DNA of 64,000 nt, taken from positions 1 through 64,000 of the forward strand of contig NZ_LXKN01000032.1 in NCBI RefSeq assembly GCF_001692325.1. The letters are read 5' to 3'. The translations under genes and the position numbers were made by a program. This stretch comes from Rhizobium sp. AC27/96 (lineage in GTDB: Bacteria > Pseudomonadota > Alphaproteobacteria > Rhizobiales > Rhizobiaceae). Shown here in pieces: positions 45,897 through 54,076 of the stretch (positions within the stretch are counted from its first letter, which is position 1; each line of letters begins with the position of its first letter). The notes beneath the pieces are model-generated. The model searched no databases, was not told the origin of the DNA, and worked only from the letters and a program-made list of their open reading frames with translations.

Positions 45897-46931
45897 TCAG
45901 GAGAGCCTCTGATTCATCGTGGAATAATCCACGCAGCTGGGCGGCGCCGCATTCTGCAATATGACCGGCAGGACGAGCGAGTGGACCGGAATGGTCAGCG
46001 CGTCGAGCGTTGTCGTTTGCTCGGGCGAGAGCTGAACATCGAGCGCACCAAGATCATCATCGAGCTGTGCCAATGTATGCACGCCGATAATGGTCGAGGA
46101 AACGGCCGGCCTCGCTAGCACCCAGGCAAGGGCTACCCGCGCGGTGGTGGTGTCGAGTTCGGCGGCAATGCGGATGAGGGCATCGACGATTTCGAGACGC
46201 TGTTCATCGGGGTGCTGCGCCAATGGCGATGTGCCATCGGAGGTGAGGTTTCCGATATTGCTGCGCGTATACTTGCCGCTGATAAGCCCGCCATTTAAGG
46301 GCGAATGCGAGACGACGCCAAGCCCCATCCCGCGCGCCATGGGAATGAGTTCGCTCTCGAACAGCCGGGCTGCCAGCGAATATTCGATCTGCAGGCCGAT
46401 GAACGGCGCCCAACCATGAAACTGCGCGATCAGCTGCGCATGCGCGACCTTCCAGGCGGGGGCATCAGAGATGCCGAAATAGCGCAGCTTTCCCGATTGG
46501 ATGAGATCGTTCAATCCCGCCAGTATCTCGTCGAGAGGGACCTGCATGTCCCAATTATCGAGCCAGAAGAGATCGAGATGGTCCGTGCGCAGCCGCCGCA
46601 GGGTTCGCTCGCATTCCGCTATGATGGCTTCGCGACCACGGCCAACATCCTCCTGGCTGACACCGAACTTTGCCGCCATCACAAGGCGGTCGCGCTGGCT
46701 CGAGTTCTGTGCGAGGTAATTGCCGACAACCGTCTGGGCACCCGGTTTTTCGTCTCCCCTGCCCGTATCGAGATAGTTGCCGCCGAGGCCGACATAGCGA
46801 TCCAGGATTACCGCGGGCTTGTTGATGCGCGCCTGCCAGGCGACGCCCTCGCCGAAGGTCATGGTTCCCAAGGCAAGCGGGCTGACGCTCAGTGCCGATC
46901 GGCCGAGCGCAACAAATTCGTCAAGATGCAT
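45897..46931 (-). CDS. Aldo/keto reductase-like protein lacking Tyr and His of the catalytic tetrad
   Basis: A 344-residue AKR fold protein. The expected DTAxxYG motif is NYLDTGRGDEKPG, so the catalytic Tyr position is occupied by Asp60. The lysine is kept (MAAKFG, Lys88). The usual LHRWD is LDNWD, so His is replaced by Asp125. The other family features are normal (FGISDAPAWKVA, LGVVSHSPLNGG). The protein may bind NADP(H) or a ligand without classic reductase chemistry. It is divergent from an alcohol dehydrogenase gene across 378 bases, with a palindromic operator close to its start. Confidence 0.8.
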   Translation of the reverse strand: MHLDEFVALGRSALSVSPLALGTMTFGEGVAWQARINKPAVILDRYVGLGGNYLDTGRGDEKPGAQTVVGNYLAQNSSQRDRLVMAAKFGVSQEDVGRGREAIIAECERTLRRLRTDHLDLFWLDNWDMQVPLDEILAGLNDLIQSGKLRYFGISDAPAWKVAHAQLIAQFHGWAPFIGLQIEYSLAARLFESELIPMARGMGLGVVSHSPLNGGLISGKYTRSNIGNLTSDGTSPLAQHPDEQRLEIVDALIRIAAELDTTTARVALAWVLARPAVSSTIIGVHTLAQLDDDLGALDVQLSPEQTTTLDALTIPVHSLVLPVILQNAAPPSCVDYSTMNQRLS

Positions 46932-46962
46932 TCCCCTGTCCCCCGACCGGCCTGAAACTTAT

Positions 46963-46986
46963 ATATACATAAATCCTTATGTATAT
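46963..46986. promoter_or_regulatory. Palindromic operator-like site upstream of AKR-like gene
   Basis: Ten-base arms ATATACATAA (46963-46972) and TTATGTATAT (46977-46986) around a four-base spacer, about 32 bases upstream of the AKR-like start. The AT-rich symmetrical form fits a repressor site overlapping the promoter. Confidence 0.55.
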
Positions 46987-47171
46987 GTAATATCGGCAAA
47001 GAAAAGGAATAAGACGCGAATTTATGATTTTACTGTTCGGGAATCCGGATAATGGGTCGGACGTTCGGCCGTTTGCTTGAAAGCGGCAGATTGCTCGCCT
47101 TTCAGGTCTCTCCCGCAAGCATCGCGCCTTGAGGATGTTAATGATCCGGCGCCGATTGCAACATCGGGCAG

Positions 47172-47185
47172 TCATTCATGAATGA
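47172..47185. promoter_or_regulatory. Palindrome containing TTCATGAA
   Basis: TCATTCATGAATGA is a perfect 14-base palindrome, 125 bases upstream of the alcohol dehydrogenase start. The core TTCATGAA also occurs at 49325-49332 and 50526-50533 in the same locus. Confidence 0.4.
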
Positions 47186-47309
47186 TCGACATGATTGCTA
47201 TCGAAGCCAGCCCTATTAACGCCGTGCCTAGCCTCGGTTAATCTTCGTCGGATATTCGAGACCTGCACCACAGCAGGTTTCGAGACAACCAAATGACGGG
47301 GATGAGGAC

Positions 47310-48368
47310 ATGAGGACCATTGGCTATGCATGCACTTCGGCGGAAACACCGCTGGAGCCCTATACTTTCGAACGTCGCGCACCACGAGCGAATGACGTCG
47401 TGATGGAAATTGTCTATGCCGGCATCTGCCATTCGGATGTCCATATGGCGCATAACGACTGGGGTTTTGCGCTCTATCCGCTGGTTCCGGGCCACGAAAT
47501 CGTCGGCCGCGTCATCGAGATCGGCAGCGACGTCACCAAGTTCAAGGTGGGTGACCACGGCGCGGTCGGCTGTATGGTCGACAGTTGCCAGCATTGCGAT
47601 CAATGCCGCCGCGGCGAGGAGCAGTTCTGCCGCGAGGGCAATACCGGCACCTATAGCACGCCCGACCGCATCGACGGTTCGATCACCAAGGGCGGTTATT
47701 CCAAGCATATCGTCGTGCGTGAGGAGTTCGTCTGCACCGTGCCCGAGGGCATGGACATCTCCCGCACCGCTCCGATCCTTTGCGCCGGCATCACCACCTA
47801 TTCGCCGCTGCGTACGTGGAATGTCGGCCCGCATAGCCGCGTCGGCGTCATCGGCATGGGCGGCCTCGGCCACATGGCCGTCAAGCTCGCGGCAGCCATG
47901 GGCGCCAAGGTGACGATGATTTCGCGCTCGCCTGACAAGGAGAAGGCGGCCCGCGAAATCGGCGCGGACAATTTCCTGGTCTCGAGCAATGCGGCGGCAA
48001 TGCAATCCGCAGCCAACGCCTTCGACCTGATCATCGATACCGTCCCGGTCAAGCACGATCTCGATGCCTATATGCCGCTGCTCGACGTCGACGGAACGCT
48101 TGTCATTGTCGGCCAGGTCGGCCCCTGGGGCGAAGTCAACGGCCTGCCTTTCCTGGTCGGCCGCCGCCGCGTTGCCGGATCGCCGATCGGCGGCATGCGC
48201 GAGACGCAGGAAGTCATCGATTTCTGCGCACGAAAGGGCATCCTTCCCGAATGCCGGATCATCCGCCCGGAAGAGATCAACGAGGCATTCGCGGCCTTGC
48301 AGCGAGCCGATATTCCCTATCGCTTCGTCATCGACATGGCGTCGCTTTCCGTTCCGGAAGCAGCCTGA
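47310..48368 (+). CDS. Zinc-dependent NAD(P) alcohol dehydrogenase (YahK/AdhC-like)
   Basis: A 352-residue medium-chain dehydrogenase. The catalytic zinc motif GICHSDVHM (Cys, His) and GHEIVGRV are present; the structural zinc has the four-cysteine set CQHCDQCRRGEEQFC. The Rossmann motif is VIGMGGLGHMAVKLAAAMG. Relatives reduce aromatic and aliphatic aldehydes (cinnamyl alcohol dehydrogenase and YahK group). A LysR gene and an AKR gene follow in the other direction, and a probable terminator lies at 48381-48407. Aldehyde or alcohol detoxification is a reasonable inference. Confidence 0.9.
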   Translation: MRTIGYACTSAETPLEPYTFERRAPRANDVVMEIVYAGICHSDVHMAHNDWGFALYPLVPGHEIVGRVIEIGSDVTKFKVGDHGAVGCMVDSCQHCDQCRRGEEQFCREGNTGTYSTPDRIDGSITKGGYSKHIVVREEFVCTVPEGMDISRTAPILCAGITTYSPLRTWNVGPHSRVGVIGMGGLGHMAVKLAAAMGAKVTMISRSPDKEKAAREIGADNFLVSSNAAAMQSAANAFDLIIDTVPVKHDLDAYMPLLDVDGTLVIVGQVGPWGEVNGLPFLVGRRRVAGSPIGGMRETQEVIDFCARKGILPECRIIRPEEINEAFAALQRADIPYRFVIDMASLSVPEAA

Positions 48369-48380
48369 GACAATACACTG

Positions 48381-48407
48381 ATCCCGGCCGCACAAGGTGG
48401 CCGGGAT
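48381..48407. terminator. Hairpin terminator between convergent genes
   Basis: Nine-base arms ATCCCGGCC/GGCCGGGAT with a nine-base loop, between the alcohol dehydrogenase stop and the LysR gene. Confidence 0.7.
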
Positions 48408-48431
48408 GGTGATATGCAGCGATCCGGACGA

Positions 48432-49325
48432 TCAGCCTCGATAGCGCAATGCCTCGACCAGAAGGGAGAAGGCGGCCGAGGGTTGACGGCGGCTCGGATA
48501 GTAAAGGTGGTAGCCGGAAAACGGCGCGCACCAATCCTCGAGAACCCGGACGAGCTGGCCGCTCGCCAGCTCCTCCGCAATATGATCTTCCATCACGAAG
48601 CCTAGCCCCAAGCCGGCCTTGGCCGCACGTGTGATCATGCCGATATTGTTGAAGACGAGCTGGCCATCCACCCGGACGCGCACCTCGCGCCCCTCCTTTT
48701 CCAACTCCCAGGCGTAAAGGCCGCCGGCGCTGAGCAAACGCAGATTGATGCAATTGTGATCCGATAGATCGTTCGGCGTCTTCGGTTCCGGATGCCTCGC
48801 GAAATAGTCCGGAGAGCCAACGATGACCATTCTTACATCGGGGCTGATCTTGACCGCGATCATATCCTTGGCGACCGCCTCGCCGAGCCGGACGCCGGCA
48901 TCGAAGCGATCGGCGACGATATCGCGCAGGGCGGAATCCATGCTGAGTTCGACATGAATGTCTGGATATTGCCGCAACAGCCCTTCAAGCGCAGGCCAGA
49001 GGATGCTGGTGGCTGCATGTTCCGACGTGGTGATGCGGATGGTGCCGGCCGGCTTCTCGCGCAATTCGCTCAACGAGGCGAGTTCTGTGCCGATGCTTTC
49101 AAGCGCCGGCAGAAGCGTGGCCAACAGCCGCTCTCCGGCTTCCGTCGGCGCCACGTTGCGGGTCGTGCGCGTCAACAGCCGCACGCCGAGCCGCGCCTCC
49201 AGACGCCGGATCGTATGGCTGAGAGACGACTGGGAGGTGCCGAGCTTTGCAGCCGCACGGGTAAAGCTCTTCTCCTCGGCGATGACGGCAAAGGCATTCA
49301 GATCGACCAGTTCCTCCCGCTGCAT
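48432..49325 (-). CDS. LysR family transcriptional regulator
   Basis: A 297-residue LTTR with the HTH in FAVIAEEKSFTRAAAKLGTS and SHTIRRLEARLG. The effector domain reads AGTIRITTSEHAATSILWPA in its first strand. The group resembles YafC/DmlR-type regulators of aldehyde or dicarboxylate genes. It follows an AKR gene on the same strand and converges with the alcohol dehydrogenase gene. Its ribosome site lies in the 3-prime arm of a 13-base inverted repeat (49330-49370). It probably controls the adjacent AKR and alcohol dehydrogenase. Confidence 0.88.
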   Translation of the reverse strand: MQREELVDLNAFAVIAEEKSFTRAAAKLGTSQSSLSHTIRRLEARLGVRLLTRTTRNVAPTEAGERLLATLLPALESIGTELASLSELREKPAGTIRITTSEHAATSILWPALEGLLRQYPDIHVELSMDSALRDIVADRFDAGVRLGEAVAKDMIAVKISPDVRMVIVGSPDYFARHPEPKTPNDLSDHNCINLRLLSAGGLYAWELEKEGREVRVRVDGQLVFNNIGMITRAAKAGLGLGFVMEDHIAEELASGQLVRVLEDWCAPFSGYHLYYPSRRQPSAAFSLLVEALRYRG

Positions 49326-49329
49326 TCAT

Positions 49330-49370
49330 GAACCCCCGATATGATTGTGTGCCAGTTATATCGGGGGTTC
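49330..49370 (-). promoter_or_regulatory. Large inverted repeat next to the LysR start codon
   Basis: GAACCCCCGATAT (49330-49342) and ATATCGGGGGTTC (49358-49370) are perfect 13-base arms with a 15-base spacer, four bases from the LysR start. In RNA the stem would include the GGGGG before the ATG. It could be an operator, a hairpin controlling translation, or the terminator of the upstream AKR gene. Confidence 0.5.
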
Positions 49371-49429
49371 TGGCAATGCGGCAAGATGTGCCGGAAGGAG
49401 GCTGGCGGCCCCGGCAATCGACGTCAGGC

Positions 49430-50419
49430 TCAGCGACCGGTCGTCTTAAGCCATTGTTCCGGGTAACGCTCGCCTTCAATGGCAATCTCTGCGAGAGCAC
49501 GCTGGATTTCGGCAAGTTCCGACGCGCTCAGCTCGACATCGGCCGTTGCCAGATTTTCCTCCAAACGGTGCAGCTTGGTGGTGCCGGGGATCGGAACGAT
49601 CCAGGGCTTTTGTGCCAATAGCCAGGCAAGTGCGATCTGCGCGGGTGTGGCATTCTTACTGCCAGCGATCTGCTGCAGCAGGTCGACGAGTGCCTGGTTC
49701 TTCTCCATCGCTTCCGGCGTGAAGCGCGGCAAAAGCTTGCGGAAGTCATTCTCGCTGATCTTCGTGTCCTTGCCGATCGCGCCGGTCAGGAAGCCCTTGC
49801 CGAGAGGGCTATAGGCAACGAGGCCGATGCCCAGTTCCTCGCAGGCCTCCAGGATGCCGTTGGTTTCAGGCCCGCGCGTCCACAGCGAATATTCATTCTG
49901 CAGTGCCGCGACCGGCTGCACCGCATGGGCGCGGCGGACCGTCTGCGCGCCGGGTTCGGAGAGGCCGAAATGCCTGACCTTACCGGCGGCGATCAGATCC
50001 TTCACGGTGCCGGCGACATCCTCGATCGGCACTTCGGGATCGACGCGGTGCTGATAAAGGAGATCGATCACTTCAATGCCCAGTCGCTTCAGCGAAGCAT
50101 CAGCCACCTCGCGAATATGTTCGGGGCGGCTATTGAGGCCGCTCATCTTGCCGTTCTCGATGTTGAAGCCGAATTTCGTGGCGATCACCACCTGATCGCG
50201 GACAGGCCGCAGGGCCTCGCCGACGATTTCCTCGTTGGTGAAAGGGCCATAGACTTCGGCCGTGTCGAAAAAGGTAACACCACGCTCGACCGCGTCACGC
50301 ACCAGCTTGACGCCTTCATCCTTGCTCAACGCATGGCCATAGCTGAAATTCAGGCCCATACAGCCGAATCCGAGGGCCGAGACCTCAAGGCCACTATTTC
50401 CAAGCACACGCTTCTTCAT
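49430..50419 (-). CDS. Aldo/keto reductase with intact tetrad
   Basis: A 329-residue AKR with Asp52 and Tyr57 in FFDTAEVYGPF, Lys82 in IATKFGF and His124 in YQHRVD. The NADPH site near the C-terminus, VPIPGTTKLHRLEEN, fits the YajO/Tas-like group of AKRs. The start at 50419 has GGAGAA upstream. It lies upstream of the LysR gene on the same strand. Its promoter region contains TTCATGAATGA (50526-50536), matching sites near the LysR and alcohol dehydrogenase genes. Confidence 0.9.
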   Translation of the reverse strand: MKKRVLGNSGLEVSALGFGCMGLNFSYGHALSKDEGVKLVRDAVERGVTFFDTAEVYGPFTNEEIVGEALRPVRDQVVIATKFGFNIENGKMSGLNSRPEHIREVADASLKRLGIEVIDLLYQHRVDPEVPIEDVAGTVKDLIAAGKVRHFGLSEPGAQTVRRAHAVQPVAALQNEYSLWTRGPETNGILEACEELGIGLVAYSPLGKGFLTGAIGKDTKISENDFRKLLPRFTPEAMEKNQALVDLLQQIAGSKNATPAQIALAWLLAQKPWIVPIPGTTKLHRLEENLATADVELSASELAEIQRALAEIAIEGERYPEQWLKTTGR

Positions 50420-50525
50420 CGCATTTCTCCTGCTCTTGCGAGCCTTCCGGTTTAGATGCGAGGAAAATATGCGAGGGGGCACCTAACGATTAGACGCCAT
50501 AATCAGCATGAAGTTATATCCATTT

Positions 50526-50536
50526 TTCATGAATGA
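50526..50536. promoter_or_regulatory. TTCATGAATGA site upstream of the AKR gene
   Basis: This 11-base word is identical to that at 47175-47185 and sits in an inverted repeat TTTTCAT-GA-ATGAAAA (50524-50539). It lies 107 bases upstream of the AKR start. Confidence 0.4.
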
Positions 50537-50653
50537 AAATCCACAGTTTCACAATCGCAAATCATTGTTCTGACAGGGCCGTTAACTCATGAAGGGCCGG
50601 CGGGCGTGTTGTTCGAGTGGCAACAGTCCCTTTGCCGAGGACCAAGCTTCGGC

Positions 50654-51178
50654 TCAGAACGAACGGGTGCGCAACCGACCCTCATAATCACGTTTGCCGA
50701 GCGGCACGCCCCGCAAGCGCAGAATGTTGTATGCGGTGACGGCGTGGAAATGGAAGTTCGGCAAAGAGAAAGAGAGAATGAAGGTCTCCGATGTGAAAGC
50801 AAGCCGTCGCGGGCCGATCTGGAGGTCCAGGTTTTTGCCCGCGCAGGCGTCAATCTCTTCGGGAACGAAGGCCTCCAGCATTGTTTCTGCCCTGCCTATT
50901 ATCGCCTGCAGATCGGTGAAAGGAACAGGTCCGACGAGGGCGGGAGGGGTAAACGCACCGGTCTTGAGGGCTTCGACACCCCACACCGAGTGATGCCACG
51001 CCGCTTCGATCTGAAAATGAAATGGCGCCATGTCATCGAACAGGCGGGTATTTACGAAATTATCGGGATCGACACCCGTGTTAAAAAAGTGGGTGGCCGC
51101 TCGGTCCAGAAAGCCTCCGACAGCTCTCACGGTTTGCAGGAAGGTCGGCACGCTGAGCTCGTAGAGTGATGTCCGCAT
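50654..51178 (-). CDS. DUF1993 family protein
   Basis: A 174-residue protein matching DUF1993: it opens MRTSLYELSVPTFLQTVRAV, has the middle block PFHFQIEAAWHHSVWGVEAL and ends NFHFHAVTAYNILRLRGVPL. The histidine-rich pattern recalls DinB-like four-helix bundles that hold a metal ion. The enzymatic role, if any, is unknown. The start at 51178 has GAGGGAGGAA upstream; ten extra codons before it are unlikely. It stands alone. Confidence 0.85.
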   Translation of the reverse strand: MRTSLYELSVPTFLQTVRAVGGFLDRAATHFFNTGVDPDNFVNTRLFDDMAPFHFQIEAAWHHSVWGVEALKTGAFTPPALVGPVPFTDLQAIIGRAETMLEAFVPEEIDACAGKNLDLQIGPRRLAFTSETFILSFSLPNFHFHAVTAYNILRLRGVPLGKRDYEGRLRTRSF

Positions 51179-51319
51179 TGCCTTCCTCCCTCGAGCAATT
51201 TGAAACATGGTGAGTATGTAGCGTGATGGTCACAACGGCAAGGCAAGCGCGCCACAGGCTGGCGATCTCGGCCATTGGGTGAAATTCCGATCAGCCGCGA
51301 TATGAGCCGATACGAGCGC

Positions 51320-52249
51320 TCAGCCGCCTGAGTTTACCGAGGATGCCGGCCAGGGATTTCGCTCCTCTTGCAGCCATGAGAGCGTATCGGTCCAGAAACC
51401 GGCCGTGTGGCTGTCGTGGAACAGACCGAAATGGCCGATTGTATCGCGGCCAAAATCGGATGGGGTCAACAGCACCGCCGTGCGTTGCGCCCCGGTATAG
51501 TAATCGAGGGTACGGCGGACAGCCGGCACGGTGCCGAGTTCATCATCGCAAACCGCGACCGCCAGGATCGGCGCCGTGACCGCAGCCATTCGGCGCAGCA
51601 CCTCTTTCCTCTCGCCCTTCGGATGGCTGCTCTCGAACCGGCGTCCACGAAAGCTCCATTCATTCGCGACGCCCCTCGGCAAATCCTCCAGCCAGCCAAG
51701 CCGGCGGCCCGGAAAATAGCCGTAGAAGGCAGTCATCGTAGGCATGACGATATGCCATTTGACGAACAAGCGGAGACGCCGGCGCGGCGCATACTCACCC
51801 CACCAGGCATATTGAGCACCGACGGTCAGCATCCGGTCGATCATCCCGGCACTTGCAGCTAGTCCGGGCAGAAAACCGCCTATACTGTGGCCGACGACCA
51901 TGAGCGGACCATCGCGGCGATGCTTGACCATGAATTGAAGCACGGCCTCGAAATCCCGCTCGCCCCACTCTCGCCAGCGATAATGGCAGCCGCGGAGTTG
52001 CTGCGGGCGTGATTGGCCGATGCCGCGATAATCGTAGGTCAGGACATCGAAGCCGCGCCTCGCCAGAAATTGTGCGTAGCGATGATAGTAGCGCGCGAGG
52101 ACGCCGGTCGCCGGATTGATAATCACACTACCAACGGGGGCACTCCTCGCCGCGCGCCAGAGATGACCGCCAAGGACAACGCCGTCCTCGCAGCGAATGG
52201 AAATCGGCTGACCGCTGATGGTCGATGAAAGGATCGCTTCGTCGCTCAT
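51320..52249 (-). CDS. Alpha/beta hydrolase
   Basis: A 309-residue alpha/beta hydrolase with the nucleophile elbow VGHSIGG near residue 120 and the oxyanion region INPATGVLARYYHRY. A late IGHFGLFHD stretch supplies the likely histidine. The WWGEYAPRRRLRL segment resembles uncharacterised predicted hydrolases of the UCP037442 group. The start at 52249 is preferred; 52261 is possible. No clear ribosome site is visible. It is divergent from the TetR gene at 52312, only 62 bases away, so it is probably its target. Confidence 0.8.
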   Translation of the reverse strand: MSDEAILSSTISGQPISIRCEDGVVLGGHLWRAARSAPVGSVIINPATGVLARYYHRYAQFLARRGFDVLTYDYRGIGQSRPQQLRGCHYRWREWGERDFEAVLQFMVKHRRDGPLMVVGHSIGGFLPGLAASAGMIDRMLTVGAQYAWWGEYAPRRRLRLFVKWHIVMPTMTAFYGYFPGRRLGWLEDLPRGVANEWSFRGRRFESSHPKGERKEVLRRMAAVTAPILAVAVCDDELGTVPAVRRTLDYYTGAQRTAVLLTPSDFGRDTIGHFGLFHDSHTAGFWTDTLSWLQEERNPWPASSVNSGG

Positions 52250-52280
52250 GGCCGGCAGCATGGGATGATTGCCGCGTTGT

Positions 52281-52302
52281 GTATATTCACTACCCGGTAT
52301 AC
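52281..52302. promoter_or_regulatory. Operator-like symmetrical sequence between hydrolase and TetR genes
   Basis: GTATA (52281-52285) and TATAC (52298-52302) flank a central TACCCGGTA palindrome (52291-52299). The site lies ten bases from the TetR start codon, suiting repression of both divergent genes. Confidence 0.45.
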
Positions 52303-52311
52303 TTTGAAGTC

Positions 52312-52956
52312 ATGAAAGATAAAACCCTGCCGACACGCGACCGTATTCTGCTAGCCGCCGCGAAGCTCTTCCAGCAGGATGGCATCCGGGCCGTCAGCGT
52401 CGATGCGATCGCGGAAAAAGCCGGGGTGACCAAGCGCACCCTCTACTATCATTTCCGCAGCAAGGATGACCTGATCGCCGCTCATCTGGAGAGGCGCGAC
52501 CAGCCGAATCTTGCTGTGTTCAAACGCTGGTTCGATGAGGAGGAAGGCAGCACAGCCGAAAAAGTCGCCGGCATTTTTCGCCAGCTCGCCCGCTCGGCAC
52601 AGAGTGGAAAATGGAAAGGCTGCGGCTTCCTGCGCACCTCTGTCGAGCTGGTTAACCTTCCTGGCCACCCCGCATTGGTTGTTGCCCGCGCTCATAAGAA
52701 GCGCGTCGAGAACTGGCTTTCGGGAGTTTTTACAGAGGCCGGAGCTGGCGCTGAAGCCGCTTCCCTTGCCCGGCAGATCATGCTGCTTCTCGATGGCTCG
52801 TTTGCGGTGGTGCTGCTGCATCGCGACCCGAGCTATATGGAGACGGCCGCGGAAGCGGCGGTTAATCTCATCAGAAGCCGCCTGCAAGACGCCCTTGCAG
52901 AAGACGCCACGGGAGGCAGGATGGATCTGGAAAAGCGTGCTTTCGCCAAACTTTAG
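52312..52956 (+). CDS. TetR/AcrR family transcriptional regulator
   Basis: A 214-residue TetR regulator. The HTH region reads ILLAAAKLFQQDGIRAVSVD, then EKAGVTKRTLYYHFRSKDDL, typical of the family. The C-terminal domain includes WKGCGFLRTSVELVNLPGHP, seen in YxaF/LmrA-like members. I used the ATG at 52312, which gives the usual short leader; the frame upstream runs into the divergent hydrolase gene. Its neighbours suggest control of the alpha/beta hydrolase gene and itself. Effector unknown. A strong terminator follows. Confidence 0.87.
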   Translation: MKDKTLPTRDRILLAAAKLFQQDGIRAVSVDAIAEKAGVTKRTLYYHFRSKDDLIAAHLERRDQPNLAVFKRWFDEEEGSTAEKVAGIFRQLARSAQSGKWKGCGFLRTSVELVNLPGHPALVVARAHKKRVENWLSGVFTEAGAGAEAASLARQIMLLLDGSFAVVLLHRDPSYMETAAEAAVNLIRSRLQDALAEDATGGRMDLEKRAFAKL

Positions 52957-52976
52957 GCGGCTGGGCAAAAAACCGT

Positions 52977-53007
52977 GCTCTCCGCCGCGTGGGGCGCGGC
53001 GGAGAGC
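52977..53007. terminator. Bidirectional hairpin terminator
   Basis: Perfect 13-base arms GCTCTCCGCCGCG/CGCGGCGGAGAGC with a five-base loop, between the convergent TetR and RHH genes. Confidence 0.78.
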
Positions 53008-53016
53008 AAGCCGGAA

Positions 53017-53367
53017 TCAATGATATTTCAGACGCTCCCGGTCGAGGATCGCCGGGGCATCGAGCCCGGCGATGGGTTCGGAGAGATCGCTTGAAATATC
53101 TCCGGCAAGCTGCAGGTCGAGATAGCGTGAGCAGCAGACCCGGAGGAACGATGTGAAATTGCCGAGATCATGGCCGGCATCGATCGACTCGTGATGCAGC
53201 TTCGTGATCAGCTGCACCACATTCATGCTGTCGCGCCGGGCAATTTCCTCCAGCTTAGACCAGAAGAAATTTTCCAGCCGCACGCTGGTCACCATGCCAT
53301 CGATACGCAGGGATCGCGTCGTGCTTTCCCAGAGCCTTGCATCGGCCTTGATGAACAATTCGCACAT
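53017..53367 (-). CDS. Ribbon-helix-helix domain protein (RHH_4 type)
   Basis: A 116-residue protein. It opens MCELFIKADARLWESTTRSL, the typical start of alphaproteobacterial RHH_4 proteins. A ribbon-helix-helix core follows (SVRLENFFWSKLEEIARRD and MNVVQLITKLHHES). Such proteins bind DNA as dimers; targets are unknown. The start at 53367 has a GGGGAGG site; the upstream in-frame codons lack one. It begins 20 bases after the DJ-1 stop, so the two genes may be co-transcribed. Confidence 0.82.
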   Translation of the reverse strand: MCELFIKADARLWESTTRSLRIDGMVTSVRLENFFWSKLEEIARRDSMNVVQLITKLHHESIDAGHDLGNFTSFLRVCCSRYLDLQLAGDISSDLSEPIAGLDAPAILDRERLKYH

Positions 53368-53387
53368 GCATGCCTCCCCATTTTGCC

Positions 53388-53984
53388 TCAAGCTGCGTTG
53401 GCTTCCGACAGGGCGCTCGCATCGAGAACTGCCATGAACTGGCGCAGCCAGGATGGGTGTGCCGGCCAGGCGGGCGCGGTCACGAGATTGCCATCGGCCA
53501 CTGCATCGTTGATGGCGATATCGGCATAGATGCCGCCGGCAAGCTCCACTTCCGGGCGGCAGGCGGGATAGGCCGAGCAGGTTCGCCCTTTGAGTACGCC
53601 GGCAGCCGCCAGCAATTGCGCTCCATGGCAGATTGCAGCGACAGGTTTGCCCACCTCGAAGAAGTGCTGCACCGCCTTGATGACATCGGGGTTCAGGCGA
53701 AGATATTCCGGTGCGCGGCCGCCTGGGACTACCAGCGCATCGTAATCTTCGGCGCGGATACTGGCGAAAGTGGCGTTCAATGCGAAATTATGACCGCGCT
53801 TTTCGGAATAGGTCTGGTCGCCTTCGAAATCGTGGATGGCAGTCGCCACCGTCTCGCCGGCATTCTTGCCGGGGCAGACCGCGTGCACCGTGTAGCCGCA
53901 GGCAAGCAGCGTCTGAAACGGCACCATGGTTTCATAATCCTCGGTGAAATCACCTGTAATCATCAAGATCTTTGCTGCTGGCAT
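53388..53984 (-). CDS. DJ-1/PfpI family protein
   Basis: A 198-residue protein of the DJ-1/PfpI superfamily. The nucleophile elbow is AAICHGAQLLAAAG with Cys119, and an acidic residue partner lies earlier in DFTEDYE. Members include deglycase, chaperone and protease-like proteins; YhbO and YajL are examples. Here the sequence is closest in style to PfpI-type general stress proteins. It is first of a likely pair with the RHH gene. A GGGAGGA site precedes the ATG. Confidence 0.87.
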   Translation of the reverse strand: MPAAKILMITGDFTEDYETMVPFQTLLACGYTVHAVCPGKNAGETVATAIHDFEGDQTYSEKRGHNFALNATFASIRAEDYDALVVPGGRAPEYLRLNPDVIKAVQHFFEVGKPVAAICHGAQLLAAAGVLKGRTCSAYPACRPEVELAGGIYADIAINDAVADGNLVTAPAWPAHPSWLRQFMAVLDASALSEANAA

Positions 53985-54076
53985 CGTGTTCCTCCCTCAA
54001 AACCAACAGGCATAGTTTAGCAAAGGAATGTGCACTGCGGGTATTAGGCAAATACTACAAGCAAGATCCGCGCAGC

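Larger units (their letters stand above)
46932..47309. other. Divergent promoter region of 378 bases
   Basis: The gap between the divergent AKR-like and alcohol dehydrogenase genes is AT-rich on the AKR side and contains the palindromes at 46963-46986 and 47172-47185. I see no credible gene; short frames here lack ribosome sites. Confidence 0.6.
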
